In this document: piece by piece, positions 17,070-20,414 of the stretch
Position numbering within the stretch: the first letter of the stretch is position 1
How the letters are laid out: each line of letters opens with the position of its first letter
Source of the DNA: Zoopage sp. CT-All
Lineage: Eukaryota > Zoopagomycota > Zoopagomycetes > Zoopagales > Zoopagaceae
Assembly: GCA_004114245.1 (NCBI GenBank)
Contig: QZWS01000162.1
Coordinates: forward strand, 1 to 20,414
Direction of reading: 5' to 3'
Length of the DNA: 20,414 nt
Translations under genes and position numbers: made by a program
Notes under the pieces: generated by a model
What the model was told of the DNA's origin: nothing
Databases searched by the model: none
The model's input: only the letters and a program-made list of their open reading frames with translations

Positions 17070-18413
17070 TCAGAAGGCGTCCTTGGCAAGCAAGGCGCTG
17101 ACGATGCACGGCCTGCTGTAGGAGGTCCGCATTGGCTGGTGTGGCGCCACATACGAGCCGGCCTCGATCGAATGAAGGTGGGAAGCTACTGCTGCAGTCG
17201 TGTCCTCTATGCTGGCCTCGCCACAAGCAGCGACCTCCAGACAGGCCGTAATCAGGTGCGGCAGAGCGGCGTAGATGATCGTCAGGAGCGATCCTCTATT
17301 CATATAGCAACTGGGCACGGGGGACTTGGCTTTTTGCGACAGCACGGAGAAGCCCTCCATAGGGACATGATCATCAATCAGGGCATGGCCAACGAGCATG
17401 TGCGAGCGCATCCACGGCTCGACAATCTCGGGATGCCCGAGCGACATCCCTGGTGCGCCGAACCGACCACCCTTGTGGATATCGGCGGCAGACGGCACCA
17501 GCATCTTTGCCTTGGTGCTTGCTGAGCCAGCAGCATACTTGTCTGCGACCTCGTCGAAAAACAATGGCGTGTCGGACGACGACGGGCTTTGCACAGTGGC
17601 CGTGACCATCGGCACTGGGCTCCTCGACATGCCATCCTCGATGGCACGAACCTCGTCGGCCAACTCGCCCAGGTCCCCAAACTGCCGACGGTAGCCCGTC
17701 ACAACGTTCATCAGCCGCGCATTCTCGCTTTCCAGCTCGAACCGCCTGGTCCTCTCGCTTTGTAACTCTGCCGCCATGGCGCGGACGTCGCGCTCCAACT
17801 CTTCGATGTGCTCCTTCTTGCGAGCCCGGAACTGCCGAGCAGAGAGCTTGTTGCGAATCTGCCGACGCTGCTGAGGAGGCAGCGCGTTGAGCGACTCGGG
17901 AGTGAGGGATATGGTGGGCAGGAGCACGTCGGTAGAGGTCTTGGGCGGAAGCACTGTGTGCGTGCGTGTCGGGGTGCCGCTGAAGCGCACCAGCTGGTGC
18001 AGCGCAGTCGGCGCAACCGTTCCATCGGAGCCCACCGACAACGGACTAGCAGCATCTCCAAACATGCTCGTGAAGCAGCCTTGGGCATCCATGGTGCCGG
18101 TGGCAAGCAGCGCCGCCGGCTGGATCATGGGATCATGCGCCGATGCAGAATCACCCCAGGTCTGCATCATCCCACCGTCGTCGCGGAACCAGTTGACCGA
18201 CATGACCTCGTCCTGGAACTGGGGCGACACTGGAAGCACCGCCCCAGCGTCGCCGGACGCCAGCACCGTTTCCATAAGCGAGTCAAACAGCACGATAGAC
18301 TCGGAGCGGTCGTCCACGGGGGAGGGCGAAGGCAGGCGCGGTGTCGGCGGGCTGAAGGCTTGATCGCGAGACGTGGCCTGGCTCGAGCGCGTCGTGGGTT
18401 TGCTCAGAAGCAT
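17070..18413 (-). CDS. bZIP transcription factor
   Basis: An intronless frame of 447 aa encoding a nuclear DNA-binding regulator. The basic region RRQIRNKLSARQFRARKKEH (183-202) has the N-x(3)-A-x(2)-F-R core (Asn188, Ala192, Phe195, Arg196) common in fungal bZIPs of the 'SARxFRxR' type. A leucine zipper follows with heptad positions L206, M213, E220, L227 and L234, so the zipper is short and imperfect. The N-terminal 180 residues are Ser/Thr/Pro-rich with acidic patches, plausible activation sequence. The C-terminal 200 residues include an Ala/Leu-rich segment near 380-410 (SLLTIIYAALPHLITACLEV) that may be a dimer or ligand-responsive helix; I recognise no domain there. The target genes cannot be predicted. 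The start is the first ATG of the frame, and GC-rich coding DNA ends about 100 bp upstream. Confidence 0.85.
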   Translation of the reverse strand: MLLSKPTTRSSQATSRDQAFSPPTPRLPSPSPVDDRSESIVLFDSLMETVLASGDAGAVLPVSPQFQDEVMSVNWFRDDGGMMQTWGDSASAHDPMIQPAALLATGTMDAQGCFTSMFGDAASPLSVGSDGTVAPTALHQLVRFSGTPTRTHTVLPPKTSTDVLLPTISLTPESLNALPPQQRRQIRNKLSARQFRARKKEHIEELERDVRAMAAELQSERTRRFELESENARLMNVVTGYRRQFGDLGELADEVRAIEDGMSRSPVPMVTATVQSPSSSDTPLFFDEVADKYAAGSASTKAKMLVPSAADIHKGGRFGAPGMSLGHPEIVEPWMRSHMLVGHALIDDHVPMEGFSVLSQKAKSPVPSCYMNRGSLLTIIYAALPHLITACLEVAACGEASIEDTTAAVASHLHSIEAGSYVAPHQPMRTSYSRPCIVSALLAKDAF

Positions 18414-19067
18414 GGTGCTGGTGCTGGCGGGTAAGAGGTGCGGGGCAGAGGTGGCGCCTGGCGAGACGGATGGGAGAGCGGTGGGCCTTTGTCGGTTTTG
18501 TCAGCCGGACCTGACCCTTCCGAGGCAATCGCAATAGGGTGTTTGCGCAGCCGGGTGTATGCGAATGCGAATGCGCCGGTGCCTTGTCTCTGCTATTTCA
18601 ATATACGCATTGCTTATTAATTGCCCATTAAGGGAGCAAAAGTAGTATGTCTCAGGAAACTACCAGGGTTGTGGCTGAGTGAGAGAAATAGTATCATTAG
18701 GAAGTATGTTACTCAATACTTTTGTTATAGCAGTAGTCTCATAAGCAGCTACAAGATGCTTCAGCCAATATAGGGAATCATATTAATTGATTTCTTTTCT
18801 ATGCAAATACTTTATTTATTCTCAATATTGTAAAAATCAATTGCTTTTTGTAACAATCAAGCCATGTGGCCTCTAGGGAATAACCCAGCAGAGCCAGGCC
18901 TAACTTGGTAGTCAACACAAATATATCCTTCTTTGACAATGACCTTTTTGAGCATCCTGTCATAATAGGCATGGAGCAAAACTTCCATAAATATATATTT
19001 AAATGATATAAAATCAAAGCACTTTACATTCTAGGCCAATAAATCAATCAACTGCAAGCTTCAGATA
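18414..19067. other. bZIP promoter, then CpG-free repeat DNA
   Basis: 18414-18600 is GC-rich upstream DNA of the bZIP gene with a small gcgaat tandem (18560-18575). From 18608 to 19067 no CpG occurs and the sequence is AT-rich. Within it, 18855-18970 is the reverse-oriented partner of the repeat at 893-1041. No intact gene is visible. Confidence 0.5.
18855..18970 (-). repeat. Dispersed repeat, copy B (partner of 893-1041)
   Basis: Read on the minus strand it shares tatgacaggat, atttgtgttgac, aggcctggct and gaggccacatgg with the left-flank copy, in the same order. It may be a relic of an element ORF. Confidence 0.5.
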
Positions 19068-19094
19068 CGCATAAAATCGGCCAAAACATCGATG

Positions 19095-19100
19095 AAAAAA
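19095..19100 (-). terminator. RNA polymerase III terminator of tRNA-Asn
   Basis: Six consecutive T on the minus strand immediately after the tRNA 3' end. Confidence 0.85.
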
Positions 19101-19196
19101 CGCTCCCGGGTGGGCTTGAACCACCAACCTCCTGATATTTGCTCGTGTTGCCACGTTCTAACAGTCAGACGCGCTAGCCAATTGCGCCACGGAAGC
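19101..19196 (-). tRNA. tRNA-Asn (GUU) with a 22-nt intron
   Basis: The minus strand folds as a complete cloverleaf: acceptor GCTTCCG/CGGGAGC (one T-G pair), D stem GCGC/GCGC, anticodon stem TCTGA/TCAGG, variable loop AGGTT, T stem GGTGG/CCACC with loop TTCAAGC, discriminator G. The anticodon is GTT. A 22-nt intron (19137-19158) sits one base 3' of the anticodon, the canonical place for nuclear tRNA introns. It contains AAC triplets that could pair with the anticodon. A run of six T follows the discriminator directly and serves as the RNA polymerase III terminator. Mature length is 74 nt. Confidence 0.95.
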
Positions 19197-19756
19197 TTAT
19201 TTTGCCACCACAAAATATGTATATAACATACAATCTCTTTTTTTGCAAAAATCAAGCCAAAATCTCCCGCGGGCACGTGACCAACTCGAGAATGCATCAA
19301 AATTGATTTTATTGCAGTGGAAGACAAGCCAGCTTGTTAGACAAATCTGCCAACCTACTATTATAATTAATTCCTAGTAGAAGCAGGTTTATATTTCTTG
19401 TTTAAAGATGATAAACTATTCCTACCTTTCTTACATTCTAATTTGCTCTACCTACCTGACCTAGGCAGGAATAATATTTGAGGTGTTACAAATTATAAAA
19501 CTAAAATAGTTATTTTTCTCTATTAGGCTAACAAAATATAAATTTCCTTATTATTAATACTCTTTGATTCTCTTGCTATAGCAGTTTGAGAGAGAATCAA
19601 GAAGCAGTAGATAAAGATAAATACATAATTGTAGATGCACATAGTTGAGCATAAAAAATGCTTATTGTATAATTGAGAAAGCACCTGTGCAACACTGTAG
19701 TGTTTATGTAAATACTCTATTATTATTATGTCCAAGTTCAGAGGGACAATAGAAAG

Positions 19757-20095
19757 CTAATTTAAACAAATATGTACTGCATAGCAGTTATGCATATTAG
19801 ATTCAATAATGCCAAATACACTAAATTGTCCTACTGCAACGACTGTCGCTGGGTCAGTCCAGTGGTGTTGCCAGAAGTGGTTGGGTTGGACAAACCCTAT
19901 AGAATAGAGGGCAGCCATGCTTGTGGTGCCCACATGGGCAGTAGTCTCTTTTTGTAAGAACCAAACCACTAATACATGGTGTTTCATTGACTTTGGGCTG
20001 CCTTCACCCCAAGTCCTGGTGCTTAGGTACACCTTTGAATCATTCCAATGCATGAGAATGACAGTGCTGTGACAGTCTCTTTTCTTTCCTGTCAT
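19757..20095 (-). pseudogene. Possible transposase fragment
   Basis: A 112-codon frame with the string VILMHWNDSKVYLSTRTWGE. A Trp-x-Asp-x-Lys-Val-x-Leu-Ser-Thr pattern is reminiscent of the region after the catalytic core in piggyBac-type DDE transposases. No second motif of that family follows and there is no clear start. The rest (rich in His, Trp and Val) may be out of frame. This is a weak call, based on one short motif in a repeat-rich flank. Confidence 0.2.
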
Positions 20096-20165
20096 GTCAA
20101 CGCCAGTGTTGGCTAATGCACCTAATTGAACTACATTCCCTTATTACGCTCTTCACCTACATCTA
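20085..20165 (+). repeat. Dispersed repeat, copy B' (partner of 1105-1185)
   Basis: Ordered short matches with the left flank in the same orientation, including aatgcac-taatt. It retains a CG at 20101 where the left copy has CA. Confidence 0.4.
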
Positions 20166-20414
20166 TCTCCTCTACCGCCGAGTCAGTCATCACAAGTGCT
20201 GCCCTCCCCGCCTAGGTTGACCCATCCAGGTTAACACCAATACTGCTTGCAATACATCTAGTTCCCCTCTGTCTCCGCCTGCCTCAGCCCTGCCTTAGCC
20301 TGTCACCCCCCCAGCCCTTGTGTTGTCCACCGCCTCCAACCTCAATCCTGCCTGGGCATCACTGTGGTGAGGTGGGGGTGGTGTGTGGGCAATGCACCCG
20401 CGGTGCACTGTGGG

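Larger units (their letters stand above)
19197..20414. other. Repeat-rich right flank without an assignable gene
   Basis: AT-rich DNA with no CpG from 19289 to 19839, including a 10-bp inverted repeat (ttgattctct at 19564, agagaatcaa at 19591). A 112-codon minus-strand frame spans 19757-20095. From 20100 the sequence becomes C-rich with several CpG. It carries a copy of the repeat at 1105-1185 and ends with a short palindrome (TGCACC-cgc-GGTGCA, 20393-20407). Confidence 0.45.

Noticed and set aside
17808-18434. Long plus-strand open frames (up to 208 codons) opposite the bZIP gene
   Set aside because: They are antisense shadows of GC-rich bZIP coding sequence, rich in Arg, Gly and His with no recognisable domain; the minus-strand frame has a clear bZIP motif.
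20341-20407. GC-rich palindrome and G/T-rich tract at the right edge as a telomere or origin
   Set aside because: There is no telomeric tandem repeat and the palindrome is only 6 bp per arm; it is better treated as part of a repeat cut by the window end.

Overview
The window is nuclear DNA of a fungus. Five genes are broken by 26 very short introns (39-63 nt, nearly all GT-AG) whose removal restores a continuous reading frame. The products are typical fungal or eukaryotic ones: a Cdc7 kinase, a DNMT1-type cytosine methyltransferase, a Bur1/Cdk9 kinase, a CENP-P-like kinetochore subunit and an Atg18-type PROPPIN. A bZIP factor of fungal type and an intron-containing tRNA-Asn are also present. 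A complete DNMT1 (RFTS-BAH-BAH-methylase) suggests a basidiomycete or an early-diverging (zygomycete-grade) lineage; the sequence alone does not settle which.

Layout. 1-3400: AT-rich, repeat-derived DNA with a decayed gene or element family in two inverted copies, small nested inverted-repeat insertions, direct repeats and a possible solo LTR. 3499-5555 (+): CDC7. 5661-9825 (+): DNMT1, eleven exons, 1241 aa. 9848-11556 (-): BUR1/CDK9, convergent with DNMT1 and separated from it by 22 bp. 12024-13379 (+): an unrecognised, probably lipid-anchored, disordered protein. 13718-15178 (+): CENP-P/Ctf19-like. 15350-16880 (-): ATG18-like. 17070-18413 (-): bZIP factor. 18600-20414: repeat-rich flank with tRNA-Asn(GUU) at 19101-19196.

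The most striking signal is compositional. The left flank has no CpG dinucleotide between 225 and 2769, and the right flank has two further CpG-free runs of about 460 and 550 bp. The genes and the tRNA locus keep abundant CpG. Where copies of a repeat can be compared, several differences are CG to TG or CA. This is what deamination of 5-methylcytosine in silenced repeats would leave, and the window itself encodes a maintenance-type methyltransferase, so enzyme and probable footprint lie side by side.

Several genes share a chromosome-cycle theme: origin firing (CDC7), methylation maintenance (DNMT1), transcription elongation (BUR1) and the inner kinetochore (CENP-P). ACGCGT boxes lie upstream of CDC7 and DNMT1. 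Whether this grouping means anything is inference. Exon coordinates were derived by hand from splice signals and protein-family continuity; the first exon of CDC7 and the start of CENP-P are the least certain.
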